From: Eisenbergiella porci
Lineage (GTDB): Bacteria; Bacillota; Clostridia; Lachnospirales; Lachnospiraceae
DNA: 64,000 nt
Reading direction: 5' to 3'
Assembly: GCF_009696275.1 (NCBI RefSeq)
Contig: NZ_VUMI01000016.1
Coordinates: 1 to 64,000 of the forward strand
This document shows positions 26,311 to 35,022 of this stretch, piece after piece. The translations under genes and the position numbers were made by a program. The notes beneath the pieces are model-generated. The model did no database searches. It was not told the origin of the DNA and was given only the letters and a program-made list of their open reading frames with translations. Numbering within the stretch: position 1 is the first letter of the stretch; each line of letters starts with the position of its first letter.

Positions 26311-26350
26311 AAAAGCAAAAACTCCCCGGTCTGTCACAACCGCGGAGTTT
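26311..26350 (-). terminator. Rho-independent terminator after cstA
   Basis: AAACTCCCCGGT pairs with ACCGCGGAGTTT with one mismatch. On the minus strand it is followed by a T-rich tract, about 55 bases after the cstA stop. It stands directly upstream of the next gene's promoter. Confidence 0.8.
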
Positions 26351-26404
26351 CCGCCATTTCAGCACATATTATTCTGTTTTCCTAATTCCAATCGTGCCGT
26401 TTCT

Positions 26405-28093
26405 TTAATGTTTTTTCATTTTTTCATAATCGATGAGCACCTTGCCGCCTTCTACAACGAGAATAACAGCAAGAATAACGATAGGTATGATAACTACACA
26501 CTGAAGGCCTTCCTTAATAACAGTGCCTGTGCCGCCCATCAGCTTCACAACATTGTTCTTAAAGGAAAGGATCAGGGAAGAAATACACGCAACGAGCATG
26601 AATACCATAGGGAAATACAGCATCCGGTTAGGCTTGTTGGTCTTAGCCAGATATACCGCAATGGCAAGGAATGCAGGTACGGCAACCAGCTGGTTACAGG
26701 CGCCGAACAGCGGCCATACATTCTGATAGCCTGCCAGGCACAGTACGAAGCCGAAGAAAGCGGTAATAATGGTAGCCACATACATATTGCTGAGCACGTT
26801 CTTCTTTTCCCCGTTTCCGGCGAACAGCTCCTGGAACATGAAACGTCCCAATCTCGTACCGGTATCCAGTGAAGTCAGGGCAAATGCGGACACCGCCAGG
26901 GCGATGATGGTATAAGTTGCCTGAGCCGCAGTGGCATTGAAGCCCATTTTTACGAAAAAGCCCTTGACGGCGGATGCAAATACTACAGTAGGTGATGCCA
27001 TATCCGCAGGGATGGAACCGTCCGCAGAAAGCGTACCGATAGCGATCAGGGAAATAACTGCCAGAACGCATTCGATTAACATGGAACCATATCCGATTGC
27101 CAGCGCGTCCTGTTCATGATCCAGCTGCTTTGAGGTCGTACCGGAACCAATTAGGGAATGGAAGCCGGATACGGCGCCGCAGGCCACGGTGATGAACAGT
27201 ACGGGGAACAGATAGCTGCTTCCTACCTTGAAGCCCACATAAGCGGGAGTTACAATTGTAGGATGCGCTCCGATAATTCCCACAATTGCCGCGACCATCA
27301 TAAAATACAGCAGGAAACTGTTCAGATAATCTCTCGGCTGGAGCAGAATCCATACAGGCGTAACGGACGCAATACAGATGTAAATAAATACAAAACCAAT
27401 CCAGAAGCTCTTGGGAAGGTTAATCGGGCATACAAGGCCGATTCCGATGCAGATAGCAAGCAGAACCACGCCTACAATGGTGGAAACAATCAGCGGCGCA
27501 TTCTTTCTGTAAACCAGTACGCCGAAAATAATTGCCAGCGGAATGAAAAGGATGGATGCCATGGCTACGGAACCATTGGCAGTACCCTCAACCGCACCGG
27601 GGAATATCCCGGTTACACCTTCGCCGCAGGTAAAGCTGGCGGCTACGATATCCGCAAATGCAGCGATAACCAGCAGCAGTACAAGCCATGCAAAAACGGT
27701 GAAAAGCACCTTGCAGCGATGGCCGATGTTCTCCTCAATAACCTCTCCCAGGGATTTTCCCTGATGACGGATGGATACGAAGATGGAGCCGAAGTCCAAA
27801 ACAGCCCCGAAGAAAATACCGCCGATAACAATCCATAAAAATACCGGAACCCAGCCGAACAGAGCCGCCTGGATAGGTCCGTTGATAGGACCGGCGCCGG
27901 CGATGGATGAAAAATGGTGGCCCAGCAGAATCGGTGTCTTCGCCGGAACATAGTCCACACCGTCTTCCATGGTATGGGCCGGTGTTTCATTCTGGGAGCT
28001 TAAGCCCCACGCCTTTGCCAGATATTTGCCGTATGTATTGTATGCTACGACAAAAATGACAATAGCAAGTAAAATAAGAACAATTGCACTCAC
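26405..28093 (-). CDS. cstA: carbon starvation protein A (peptide/pyruvate transporter)
   Basis: A 562-residue polytopic membrane protein of the CstA family, known in enteric bacteria as peptide and pyruvate uptake carriers. About 15-16 hydrophobic segments are visible. The N-terminal family signature is present: DGVDYVPAKTPILLGHHFSSIAGAGPI lies at residues about 46-73. The start is GTG 28093, supported by AGGAGGGATTTA upstream. The C-terminal end has the short basic tail typical of the shorter Gram-positive forms. It appears monocistronic. Transport substrate in this organism is inferred from family only. Confidence 0.92.
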   Translation of the reverse strand: MSAIVLILLAIVIFVVAYNTYGKYLAKAWGLSSQNETPAHTMEDGVDYVPAKTPILLGHHFSSIAGAGPINGPIQAALFGWVPVFLWIVIGGIFFGAVLDFGSIFVSIRHQGKSLGEVIEENIGHRCKVLFTVFAWLVLLLVIAAFADIVAASFTCGEGVTGIFPGAVEGTANGSVAMASILFIPLAIIFGVLVYRKNAPLIVSTIVGVVLLAICIGIGLVCPINLPKSFWIGFVFIYICIASVTPVWILLQPRDYLNSFLLYFMMVAAIVGIIGAHPTIVTPAYVGFKVGSSYLFPVLFITVACGAVSGFHSLIGSGTTSKQLDHEQDALAIGYGSMLIECVLAVISLIAIGTLSADGSIPADMASPTVVFASAVKGFFVKMGFNATAAQATYTIIALAVSAFALTSLDTGTRLGRFMFQELFAGNGEKKNVLSNMYVATIITAFFGFVLCLAGYQNVWPLFGACNQLVAVPAFLAIAVYLAKTNKPNRMLYFPMVFMLVACISSLILSFKNNVVKLMGGTGTVIKEGLQCVVIIPIVILAVILVVEGGKVLIDYEKMKKH

Positions 28094-28191
28094 ACTAAAT
28101 CCCTCCTGTTTGTTAAAAAATTTTGGCTTGTGTGACGTTATAAAAAACAGAACCGCGGCCCGGGAAACTCCGAAACCTGCCGGCGTCTGTC

Positions 28192-28839
28192 CTATAACCC
28201 TTGTTTTTCCCCGTCCTCCGGCTCCCGTTCTCCATCGCCGGTACGGCCTTTCTGTGAAAAGGGCTTCACATCCTTCTTTTCACAAAGCTCGTCAAAGCCG
28301 GGCTTTCCTGCGTCAACCTCCTCAAATATCTCCTTCAGCAGCTTTACCTTCTTCGCTGCTGCGCGGTTGCATGTGATCTTGCGATCCTCCATGCTGACCA
28401 ATGCCATATGCCCTGTACTGAAGCCTCTGAGGTTGAACCTGTATCCCTTATCAAAGGAATATCTCTTTACGCTTTTCAGCGTATTCCTGTCGGGCGGGTA
28501 CTGGCTGAGCAGAATCACCGTCAGGAAGCTGTACATATGATCCTTCTCCGGCACCCTGGCGCCCTTTCTCACCAGCTTCGGCTCCATATAGTTCTGAATC
28601 ACATCCTGCGCTTCCTTCACATGCTCTTCCGTAATTTTATCCGCTGTGATGAACAGAATGTGCTCATAACTGTCCGAAGCCCATAAATTGGCTTCCCGTA
28701 CCAGTACATACTTCTCCAGATGTGAAAAAAAGTACCCGTAAGCCGGGTACTCCTTGCCATCTATGAAGTATGGTTTATATATATCAAACGTGCCCGAATA
28801 CCTGAGCAGTAAACGGTCAAGATATTGTGCCATCTCCAT
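28192..28839 (-). CDS. conserved hypothetical protein, 215 aa
   Basis: A soluble protein with no motif I can name. It begins MAQYLDRLLLRYSGTFDIY. A mixed alpha/beta domain holds HLEKYVLVREANLWA and YEHILFI, then VSMEDRKITCNRAAAKKVKLLKEIF. A charged, probably disordered tail (KGRTGDGEREPEDGEKQ) ends it. Comparable proteins occur in other Lachnospiraceae, as far as I recall. It has its own promoter and a hairpin in its leader, so it is an independent unit between cstA and the pseudouridine synthase gene. Confidence 0.7.
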   Translation of the reverse strand: MEMAQYLDRLLLRYSGTFDIYKPYFIDGKEYPAYGYFFSHLEKYVLVREANLWASDSYEHILFITADKITEEHVKEAQDVIQNYMEPKLVRKGARVPEKDHMYSFLTVILLSQYPPDRNTLKSVKRYSFDKGYRFNLRGFSTGHMALVSMEDRKITCNRAAAKKVKLLKEIFEEVDAGKPGFDELCEKKDVKPFSQKGRTGDGEREPEDGEKQGL

Positions 28840-28884
28840 GTTGATACCCCTTATATCGTGGTTATATGATTGTGCCTTCTTCCG

Positions 28885-28908
28885 CTTTACCGCTATGATG
28901 CGGTAAAG
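28885..28908 (-). promoter_or_regulatory. 9-bp hairpin in 5' leader
   Basis: CTTTACCGC and GCGGTAAAG form a perfect 9-bp stem with a 6-base loop, between the promoter at 28927 and the start of the 215-residue gene at 28839. It could stabilise the mRNA or act as an operator. No T-run follows. Confidence 0.6.
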
Positions 28909-28926
28909 GGCTGACGGACTATTTAT

Positions 28927-28955
28927 AATTTAGCACAATTTATTCCATAATTCAA
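28927..28955 (-). promoter_or_regulatory. putative promoter of the 215-aa gene
   Basis: On the minus strand TTGAAT, a 17-base spacer and TAAATT precede the hairpin and the start codon at 28839. The surrounding 226-base gap is AT-rich and otherwise empty. Confidence 0.6.
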
Positions 28956-29065
28956 CACTTTGAAGCACAAATTTTAACAAAGTCTTTACTTATTTTATAA
29001 AAAATTTAGTTTTCAGCACGATACACGCTAAAAATGAGGCTTATTTCCCGCTTCTCCCAAAAAAT

Positions 29066-29983
29066 TTATTTTGGGAGAGTGTCCAGCAGATGCTGAAAAT
29101 ATCCGGGCAAGGGCGCAGTGGTTTCCACATATTCTCCGGTCACCGGATGGATAAAGCCCAGGGTCATGGCATGCAGGGTCTGTCCCTGAAGCTGAAAAGG
29201 GCATTTCCTGTTCCCATAAACCGGATCTCCCAGAATAGGGTGCCCGATGGAATCCATATGCACTCTAATTTGGTGCGTCCGTCCGGTTTCCAGCCTGCAT
29301 TCGATATAGGTATAGCTACGGAAACGCTCCAGAACACGATAATGTGTGACAGCCTCTTTCCCATTCCGGACTCCTGCCGCCATTTTTTTCCTATCAGAAG
29401 GATGCCTTCCTATCGGCATATCCACGCAGCCTTCCTCTTCCTTTATTACGCCCCACACAATTGCCCTGTAGCGCCGTACAATGGAATGCTCCTTCAGCTG
29501 CGCGGCTATGGAGGCATGGGCAATGTCATTTTTGCAGACAATCAGGCTGCCTGTGGTATCCATATCAATCCGGTGCACGATTCCCGGGCGCAGACAGCCG
29601 TTAATTCCCGAAAGGCTGCCCTTACAATGATACATCAGCGCATTAACCAGCGTACCGCTGTAATGGCCTGCCGCCGGATGGACGACCATTCCCTTCGGCT
29701 TGTTCACCACCAGCACATCAGCATCCTCATAAAGGATGTCCAGCGGTATATTTTCCGGCTCAATATCCGGTTCTACCGCTTCCGGAAGCTCAAAGCAGAT
29801 TTCATCCTCCGTTTTCAGCCGGTAATTGGCCTTCACCGGTTTTCCATTCACCAGCACCTTATCTTCCTTCATCATTTTCTGAATAAAGGAACGCGACAAA
29901 GAATCGATAAGTATGGACATATACTTATCGATTCTTTCCTCTTCATACTCTTCTGTTACCTGAAACCGAAACAGATCCGGCAT
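29066..29983 (-). CDS. RluD/RluC-family 23S rRNA pseudouridine synthase
   Basis: A 305-residue enzyme that isomerises uridine to pseudouridine in RNA. An N-terminal S4 RNA-binding domain covers residues 14-75 (RIDKYMSILIDSLSRSFIQ). The catalytic domain carries the RluA-family active-site motif GIVHRIDMDTTGSLIV with the catalytic Asp. LETGRTHQIRVHM follows. The position just downstream of lspA (15 bases) is a common arrangement in Gram-positive bacteria, so both are likely in one operon with aroB. The exact target uridine cannot be read from sequence. Confidence 0.93.
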   Translation of the reverse strand: MPDLFRFQVTEEYEEERIDKYMSILIDSLSRSFIQKMMKEDKVLVNGKPVKANYRLKTEDEICFELPEAVEPDIEPENIPLDILYEDADVLVVNKPKGMVVHPAAGHYSGTLVNALMYHCKGSLSGINGCLRPGIVHRIDMDTTGSLIVCKNDIAHASIAAQLKEHSIVRRYRAIVWGVIKEEEGCVDMPIGRHPSDRKKMAAGVRNGKEAVTHYRVLERFRSYTYIECRLETGRTHQIRVHMDSIGHPILGDPVYGNRKCPFQLQGQTLHAMTLGFIHPVTGEYVETTAPLPGYFQHLLDTLPK

Positions 29984-29997
29984 TCCACTTCCCCCGT

Positions 29998-30519
29998 CTA
30001 TTCTTTATCCTTCTTCTTCCATGACAGGAAGCTGAAATCATCGTCCTTATATTTATTGCTGAACAAAATCAGGACTGCGCCCACCACACAGGCAATGGAT
30101 ACAAACATATCAGCCACATTAAAGATCGGAAAATCTATCAGGCTGATATAGATGAAATCCACCACGTAGTCCAGCCTGATACGGTCTATCATGTTGCCCA
30201 CGGCGCCAACAGCCACACAGGCAAGCAGGATATGCAGTATCCGGTATTTGCCGACAGACGGCATTTTATACATCGCATAAACCACCAGCGCCAGAATAAT
30301 CGGCGTGATGATCAGGAAAAATATTTTTCCCCCCTGCATCATACCAAAGGCTGCGCCGCGGTTTTCCAGATATCTCAGTTCCAATACGCCGGGAATCAGG
30401 GAAACAGCTTCCTGCCCTTTCAAATATATGACCGCCAGATACTTGGTAAACTGATCCAGCAGAATGCCCGCCAGGACAATCAGGAGATCCGGCAGCCAGA
30501 ATTTTTTCATCTTATTCAT
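29998..30519 (-). CDS. lspA: lipoprotein signal peptidase (signal peptidase II)
   Basis: A membrane aspartyl protease that removes signal peptides from prolipoproteins, such as the binding protein and DD-carboxypeptidase in this window. Four membrane helices are visible. The family motifs are ILLDQFTKY, NRGAAFGM, VGNMIDR with the first catalytic Asp, and FNVADMFV with the second. A charged C-terminal tail (SWKKKDKE) ends it. I place the start at ATG 30519, six bases after GGAAGAGG, which overlaps the end of aroB by 8 bases. ATG codons at 30525 and 30510 are alternatives. Confidence 0.93.
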   Translation of the reverse strand: MNKMKKFWLPDLLIVLAGILLDQFTKYLAVIYLKGQEAVSLIPGVLELRYLENRGAAFGMMQGGKIFFLIITPIILALVVYAMYKMPSVGKYRILHILLACVAVGAVGNMIDRIRLDYVVDFIYISLIDFPIFNVADMFVSIACVVGAVLILFSNKYKDDDFSFLSWKKKDKE

Positions 30520-31624
30520 TTGCATCCTCTTCCGTAAAATTAATTTCGTCTATCGCCGCCAGGATTTCCTCCTCGGTTACAATGGTATCCAGCACGGCTT
30601 TTCCGATTTTCTGAAGGAGGACAAATTTAATATGTCCCGCTTCCATTTTCTTATCCGACTTCGTAAGCTCCAAAATCTCCTCACGGTCCAAATCATCAGC
30701 AGAAATGGGCAGGTTAAAGGGCACGAACATATCCCTGATTTCATAATATTCCTCCATGGGAAGCATCTCCTTCTTCCAGGAAATGAACGCGGCGGCCACA
30801 CAGCCCAGCGCCACGCATTCCCCATGGGTCAATGTAAAGTTTTTGGCCTTTTCCACCGCATGGCCGATAGTATGTCCCAGATTCAGGAGCGCACGCTCTC
30901 CCTTTTCTGTGGGATCATTCTCTACAATTTTACGCTTGATGTCGCAGCTGCGGCGAACCATCTCCTCCACCGTATCAGGATCTCTGTCACAGATTTCATA
31001 CATGTTGGAAACCAGCCATTCATAATATCTGGCATCCCTGATGAGGCCGGACTTCATGGCCTCTGCGAAACCGCTGTAATACTGACGCGGCTCCAGCGTC
31101 GCCAATGTTGCAAGATTCATATATACCAGCCTGGGCATATGGAACGCGCCCACCATATTCTTATACTGTTCAAAATCAACGCCTGTTTTTCCGCCGATGC
31201 TGCTGTCCACCTGGGAAAGCAGTGTGGTCGGGATCTGGATAAAATCAATGCCGCGCAGATAGGTAGCTGCCGCAAAGCCCGTTAAGTCCCCGGTTACCCC
31301 TCCTCCCAGCGCAACAAGCCAGTCCTTTCTTGAATAATGCCTCTCTATCAGGAAGGAATACAGAAGCTTTACCGTATCCAGGTTCTTATTTTCCTCCCCT
31401 GCCGGAAATGTAAAAATATCAACTCCGGCACATACAGGGGCAACTGCCTCACGCACCGCATCCGCATACAGCGGCCCTACATTGGAGTCCGTTACGATGC
31501 AAAGCTTTCTGTCCTCGCACTGCAGCTCCTGCAGCTGCGCTGCAAGCCCTTCAAAACTCCTCTCAAACACAATATCGTAGCAGGGCTTCTTCTGATAAGA
31601 AACCGTCATTTTTTCTGCCATCAT
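30512..31624 (-). CDS. aroB: 3-dehydroquinate synthase
   Basis: A 370-residue NAD- and metal-dependent enzyme, the second step of the shikimate pathway. The NAD-binding stretch is WLVALGGGVTGDLTGFAAATYLRG. The substrate/metal region has PTTLLSQVDSSIGGKTGVD. Metal-binding His residues are in LNLGHTIGHAVE and LTHGECVALG. Length is normal. The start ATG 31624 follows GGCGAGGTGGC. The 3' end overlaps lspA. No other aro genes are in the window, so here it sits as an outlier ahead of lspA and the pseudouridine synthase gene. Confidence 0.95.
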   Translation of the reverse strand: MMAEKMTVSYQKKPCYDIVFERSFEGLAAQLQELQCEDRKLCIVTDSNVGPLYADAVREAVAPVCAGVDIFTFPAGEENKNLDTVKLLYSFLIERHYSRKDWLVALGGGVTGDLTGFAAATYLRGIDFIQIPTTLLSQVDSSIGGKTGVDFEQYKNMVGAFHMPRLVYMNLATLATLEPRQYYSGFAEAMKSGLIRDARYYEWLVSNMYEICDRDPDTVEEMVRRSCDIKRKIVENDPTEKGERALLNLGHTIGHAVEKAKNFTLTHGECVALGCVAAAFISWKKEMLPMEEYYEIRDMFVPFNLPISADDLDREEILELTKSDKKMEAGHIKFVLLQKIGKAVLDTIVTEEEILAAIDEINFTEEDANE

Positions 31625-31675
31625 GCCACCTCGCCTTTATCTTTATTATCTCTGAAAATACGTCTCTATGCCCTC

Positions 31676-31702
31676 AAAAAAGCGCCGCCTCGCGACGACG
31701 CT
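31676..31702 (-). terminator. terminator after sepF
   Basis: On the minus strand AGCGTCG and CGGCGCT form a 7-bp stem with one G-T pair, directly followed by six T residues, about 20 bases after the sepF stop. It separates the sepF unit from aroB. Confidence 0.75.
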
Positions 31703-31724
31703 GACAAACTGAACTTACGCTGGC

Positions 31725-32231
31725 TTAACTGGAAAATCCAGGTACATCCACCGAACCGCTGAAAATCTCCTGGAAGTCCCCGGAAATGTCCACGCTGGCC
31801 GGCGTGATTATAAATATGTAATGTGAAATCTTCTGAAGATTGCCGCTGATTGCAAAGCAGGAGCCCGATGTAAAATCAATGATCCGCTGGGCAATGTCCA
31901 CATCCAGCCCTTCCAGATTCAATACTACGGTACGGTTTGCAAGGAGTGTTTCTGTAATTTCTCTGGCGTCTTCTATGGTTGTAGGCTTAATCACACATAC
32001 TTCCATCCCGTTGCCTGCGGTTTTGTGGGGCTGCCGCATGGGTGTTACCTTGGGTGATACCTTCCGGATCTTCTCCTCATCCTGAACAGGCTCCGATTTC
32101 GTCTTAGGTGTCAGTTTCGAGATTTTCTCTACAGGTTCATCGTAATCATCATAATCATCTTCGTCGTAATCATCATAATCATCTTCACCATTCAGTCTCA
32201 TATAGCTCAAGAACTTGTCCATTACACCCAT
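31725..32231 (-). CDS. sepF: cell division protein SepF
   Basis: A 168-residue FtsZ-ring assembly protein. The N-terminal amphipathic membrane anchor (MGVMDKFLSYMRL) is followed by a very acidic Asp/Tyr linker at about residues 17-35. A basic stretch and the conserved SepF domain come next (IKPTTIEDAREITETLLANRTVVLNLEG, then RIIDFTSGSCFAISG). The start is the ATG at 32231 with AAAGGAGA ten bases before. It lies 35 bases after yggS, the classic Gram-positive neighbour, and ends at a terminator. The linker is encoded by a 24-bp tandem duplication. Confidence 0.93.
   Translation of the reverse strand: MGVMDKFLSYMRLNGEDDYDDYDEDDYDDYDEPVEKISKLTPKTKSEPVQDEEKIRKVSPKVTPMRQPHKTAGNGMEVCVIKPTTIEDAREITETLLANRTVVLNLEGLDVDIAQRIIDFTSGSCFAISGNLQKISHYIFIITPASVDISGDFQEIFSGSVDVPGFSS
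32141..32188. repeat. 24-bp tandem duplication in sepF linker
   Basis: The 24-base unit beginning cgtaatcatcataatcatct is present twice (32141-32164 and 32165-32188), differing only at the last bases. It encodes the repeated acidic DDYDDYDE of the SepF linker. The unit length keeps frame. Confidence 0.85.
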
Positions 32232-32266
32232 CGTGCTCAATCTCCTTTATGATTACTGCCGGACAG

Positions 32267-32965
32267 CTATTCCGTTATCCGGTAGGATCTTTCACCAAAT
32301 ATTCCCGTACCCACGCGTACAAAGGTGGCACCCTCTTCTACTGCCACCTCATAATCCCCAGTCATCCCCATTGAAAGAAAATCCATATGTACATTATCAA
32401 TGTTTTTTCTACTTATGTCAACATATAACTTTAGTAATGCATTGAAAATTATCCTGCTATCTTCAGCTTTTTCGACAAAAGGCGCTATCGTCATAAGCCC
32501 GCGCACCTGTATTGCAGGCAGCCTGGAAATCTCCTCAATAAGCCCGGGCGTATCCTCCGGCGAAACGCCAAACTTGCTTTCCTCGCCTGCCACATTCACC
32601 TCGATCAATATGTTCGCCGTAACGCCGTGCTTTACCGCTTCCTTGCTGATTTCCTCCGCCAGCCGCAGAGAATCAACACTGTGAATCAGGTATACCTTGT
32701 CAATTATATACTTTACCTTATTCCTTTGCAGATGGCCAATCATATGCCAGCGGATATCCTCTGGCAGCTGCCCTGCCTTGTCTACCAGCTCCTGTACTTT
32801 GTTTTCCCCGAAATCCCGGACACCCAGCGCATAGGCCTCCTCCAGCATGGAAACCGGCTTGGTTTTGCTGACCGCAATCAGGGTGACCTCATCTTCCTTC
32901 CGTCCCGCCCTGTCACAGGCATTCCTGATGTTCTCCTGTACTCTGTTCAGATTCTCCTTAATCAT
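32267..32965 (-). CDS. yggS: YggS/PLPBP family pyridoxal phosphate homeostasis protein
   Basis: A 232-residue single-domain TIM-barrel protein that binds pyridoxal 5'-phosphate without known enzymatic activity and keeps PLP and amino-acid pools balanced. The PLP lysine lies in LIAVSKTKP. FGENKVQE, WHMIGHLQRNK, LIEVNVAGE and LSMGMTGDYEVA are the family motifs, and GTGIFGER ends the barrel. It is the upstream neighbour of sepF, as in many Gram-positive bacteria, and starts 22 bases after the HlyD-like gene. Confidence 0.94.
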   Translation of the reverse strand: MIKENLNRVQENIRNACDRAGRKEDEVTLIAVSKTKPVSMLEEAYALGVRDFGENKVQELVDKAGQLPEDIRWHMIGHLQRNKVKYIIDKVYLIHSVDSLRLAEEISKEAVKHGVTANILIEVNVAGEESKFGVSPEDTPGLIEEISRLPAIQVRGLMTIAPFVEKAEDSRIIFNALLKLYVDISRKNIDNVHMDFLSMGMTGDYEVAVEEGATFVRVGTGIFGERSYRITE

Positions 32966-32987
32966 ATGCCTCTCCTTTCAGCTAACG

Positions 32988-34379
32988 TCAGTCATTGATA
33001 AATTCGTCCCCGTTCACCGTTTCCGCATCCAGCACAATCCGATCATAAGCGCTCAGTCCATAGGTCGTATTGGATTTGATTATCGCGTATTCATCATTCT
33101 GGGACAGGATCTGTATTTCCTTGAAATCGGCATAACCCTTGTTGATATTATAAACCCCGATCAGCGTAGCGCTGCGGGATATGGTATACTTGTCCGTGGA
33201 ATCGGGCTTCACCAGATTGTTGCCCAGCTCCAGGATAGAATTGTCGATGTAGTAATCATCATCCGTTTCATAATAAATGGAGGTGGCAATAAACTCTGTC
33301 GTAACTTCCCCGTTTTCCGTATAGGTTTCCTTCAAAACCCCGTTTTCATTGTTATTTCCTTTGGTTACATAATCCTTGGGGATGAGGAAAAATTCCTTTT
33401 CCGCTATGGCGGAATTGGGCACCTTCAGCCCCTGTTCCTCTTTGGTAACCAGTTCAATATCAATAAAGCGGTCCGCACAGAAGGTTATCATGGAATTATT
33501 GAAGTCAAGCTTTACGTAAGTATTCCCGTCCGCATTATTGAGCACATTCACTTTGGCCCAGGAACTGAACTGGTTTTTCAGGAAACGTACCTGTACATAG
33601 TCTTCCTCCAGAAGCTCCTGCGCACGCTCCGCATCCATCTGGATGACAATAGACCAGTTTTCATCCGTGGAGAGCTTGTACAGCGCATCTCCCGCCGCCA
33701 CAAGGTCATTATTTATCAGCTGCTTCTTCTCATACTTCTCCCTGTCAAACATATCAGCGGTAATCTGATCCGCCGAAATCGCCTCGAAGCCATCAGTGGA
33801 ATAAACCACAATGCCGGAAACCGGCGCGCTGCAGAGCGTTATCAGGGAAGAGGCGGAAGAATTCAGCGACTGCAGATCCTGCAGCACATTGATGTTGGCA
33901 AGCTTCAGCGCCGTACCCTCCAGAGAGTATTTGAAATCATATACCCCGGAAAACTGTTTCCTGTCAAAGCCGTTCATATAGCCTGTAATTTCACTCCGGA
34001 TATCGGAAAGATCGCTGTCAGACAGCTGCGTATCATCCGCCTTATTGGCATCGAACAGCTCCTTGAGCTGGCCGCTTTCATCGATGCTGCACACCAGCTT
34101 GCCGGAACCGACTCTTTCCCCTTCCCTCGCATAGTAATTTATGTATCCAGAATCAGTGCTCATGACAATGGTTTCCTGTCTGAGCGCGATTCCCTGATAT
34201 ACATTGCCGACGGAAAGAGAACCCGTCTTTACCTCGTACCCCATAATATGTTTATCCGTAAAGTAAAGGAAAACGCAGATAACAATATAGATGAAAATAA
34301 CACTAAAGATAATTATCCCCAGATTAATATTCAGCGGTTTCCTGTATTGTCTGATTTTACCGTTATTCCTGCCAGCCAA
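32988..34379 (-). CDS. HlyD-like membrane-anchored periplasmic adaptor protein
   Basis: A 463-residue protein with a basic cytoplasmic N-terminus, one membrane helix at about residues 20-40, and a large extracytoplasmic part. GYINYYAREGERVGSGKLVCSID resembles the biotinyl/lipoyl-like half of HlyD adaptors, and TEDNW-type beta-barrel sequence follows later. Its usual transporter partners are not adjacent. The same gene precedes yggS-sepF in other Lachnospiraceae as far as I recall, which suggests a role tied to division or envelope rather than drug export. Function is unproven. Confidence 0.75.
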   Translation of the reverse strand: MAGRNNGKIRQYRKPLNINLGIIIFSVIFIYIVICVFLYFTDKHIMGYEVKTGSLSVGNVYQGIALRQETIVMSTDSGYINYYAREGERVGSGKLVCSIDESGQLKELFDANKADDTQLSDSDLSDIRSEITGYMNGFDRKQFSGVYDFKYSLEGTALKLANINVLQDLQSLNSSASSLITLCSAPVSGIVVYSTDGFEAISADQITADMFDREKYEKKQLINNDLVAAGDALYKLSTDENWSIVIQMDAERAQELLEEDYVQVRFLKNQFSSWAKVNVLNNADGNTYVKLDFNNSMITFCADRFIDIELVTKEEQGLKVPNSAIAEKEFFLIPKDYVTKGNNNENGVLKETYTENGEVTTEFIATSIYYETDDDYYIDNSILELGNNLVKPDSTDKYTISRSATLIGVYNINKGYADFKEIQILSQNDEYAIIKSNTTYGLSAYDRIVLDAETVNGDEFIND

Positions 34380-34470
34380 TCCACATTCCTCCGGGTCACT
34401 TTTTTCATTTTCTCCGCCGGTGCCTCCAGCTGCTTCCGCTGGTGCCTTCCTGCGGCAACAATCCGTTTAA

Positions 34471-34499
34471 AAAAGCCCCGGAAAGCATCCGAGGCTTTT
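34471..34499 (-). terminator. Rho-independent terminator after P-loop gene
   Basis: A 12-bp stem with one mismatch (AAAAGCCCCGGA with TCCGAGGCTTTT) has a 5-base loop. On the minus strand it ends in a T-run, about 10 bases after the stop of the gene at 34510. Confidence 0.85.
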
Positions 34500-34509
34500 A
34501 TCCTTTATT

Positions 34510-34932
34510 TTAAAGAGATACAATAATCTTCGATTTCAGGCTTTCGGGCAATTCCTGCTCGTCCTTAGAAACACTGAGAACGAAATCAACGCCAAAACTT
34601 TCACTGACTTTTTCCAACTTTTCAACTACCGGAAGGATATCACCATCATCACCCAGACAGGCGATCTTCAGGAAGCTGTCTAAAAACATCTTTTCAAGGT
34701 CACGGTCCTGGGAAATGATACCGCAGATAAAACCGATAAATTCGGAGCTGTTCTCCACCATGAATTCACAAACATCAATCAGCCTTACCTTGTTATTCAG
34801 TTCAAACATATGCTTCGTACTTTTGTCCAGATAGACAATATTTCCGGAGACTTCTTTTACTTCGGTGTTTACTTTATCCAATAATTGTTTTGTCTTGCCT
34901 TTCCCCTTCTTGCCTACGATTAACTGAACCAT
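34510..34932 (-). CDS. small P-loop protein, unknown
   Basis: A 140-residue soluble protein with an N-terminal Walker A-like loop, LIVGKKGKGKTKQLL. A beta strand NIVYLDKS and RLIDVCEFM follow. A C-terminal Rossmann-like part ends in VDFVLSVSKDEQELPESL. No clear Walker B is visible. Databases often label such proteins PilT-like ATPase, which I think is only a loop match. It is a single gene between the HlyD-like gene and the DD-carboxypeptidase gene, with AGGAGGGATTAC before its start and its own terminator. Nucleotide binding is likely; the role is unknown. Confidence 0.75.
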   Translation of the reverse strand: MVQLIVGKKGKGKTKQLLDKVNTEVKEVSGNIVYLDKSTKHMFELNNKVRLIDVCEFMVENSSEFIGFICGIISQDRDLEKMFLDSFLKIACLGDDGDILPVVEKLEKVSESFGVDFVLSVSKDEQELPESLKSKIIVSL

Positions 34933-35022
34933 TGTAATCCCTCCTAAAGTAAATTGGCGATTCTTACACGCCTTTTAAATATGATATTATTATAGTTGAT
35001 ATCTGATTAAAAAACAACCTTT

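Noticed and set aside
32847-34526. Long plus-strand open frame (559 codons)
   Set aside because: It is antisense to the HlyD-like gene and yggS; residue composition is unlike a real protein and there is no ribosome binding site.
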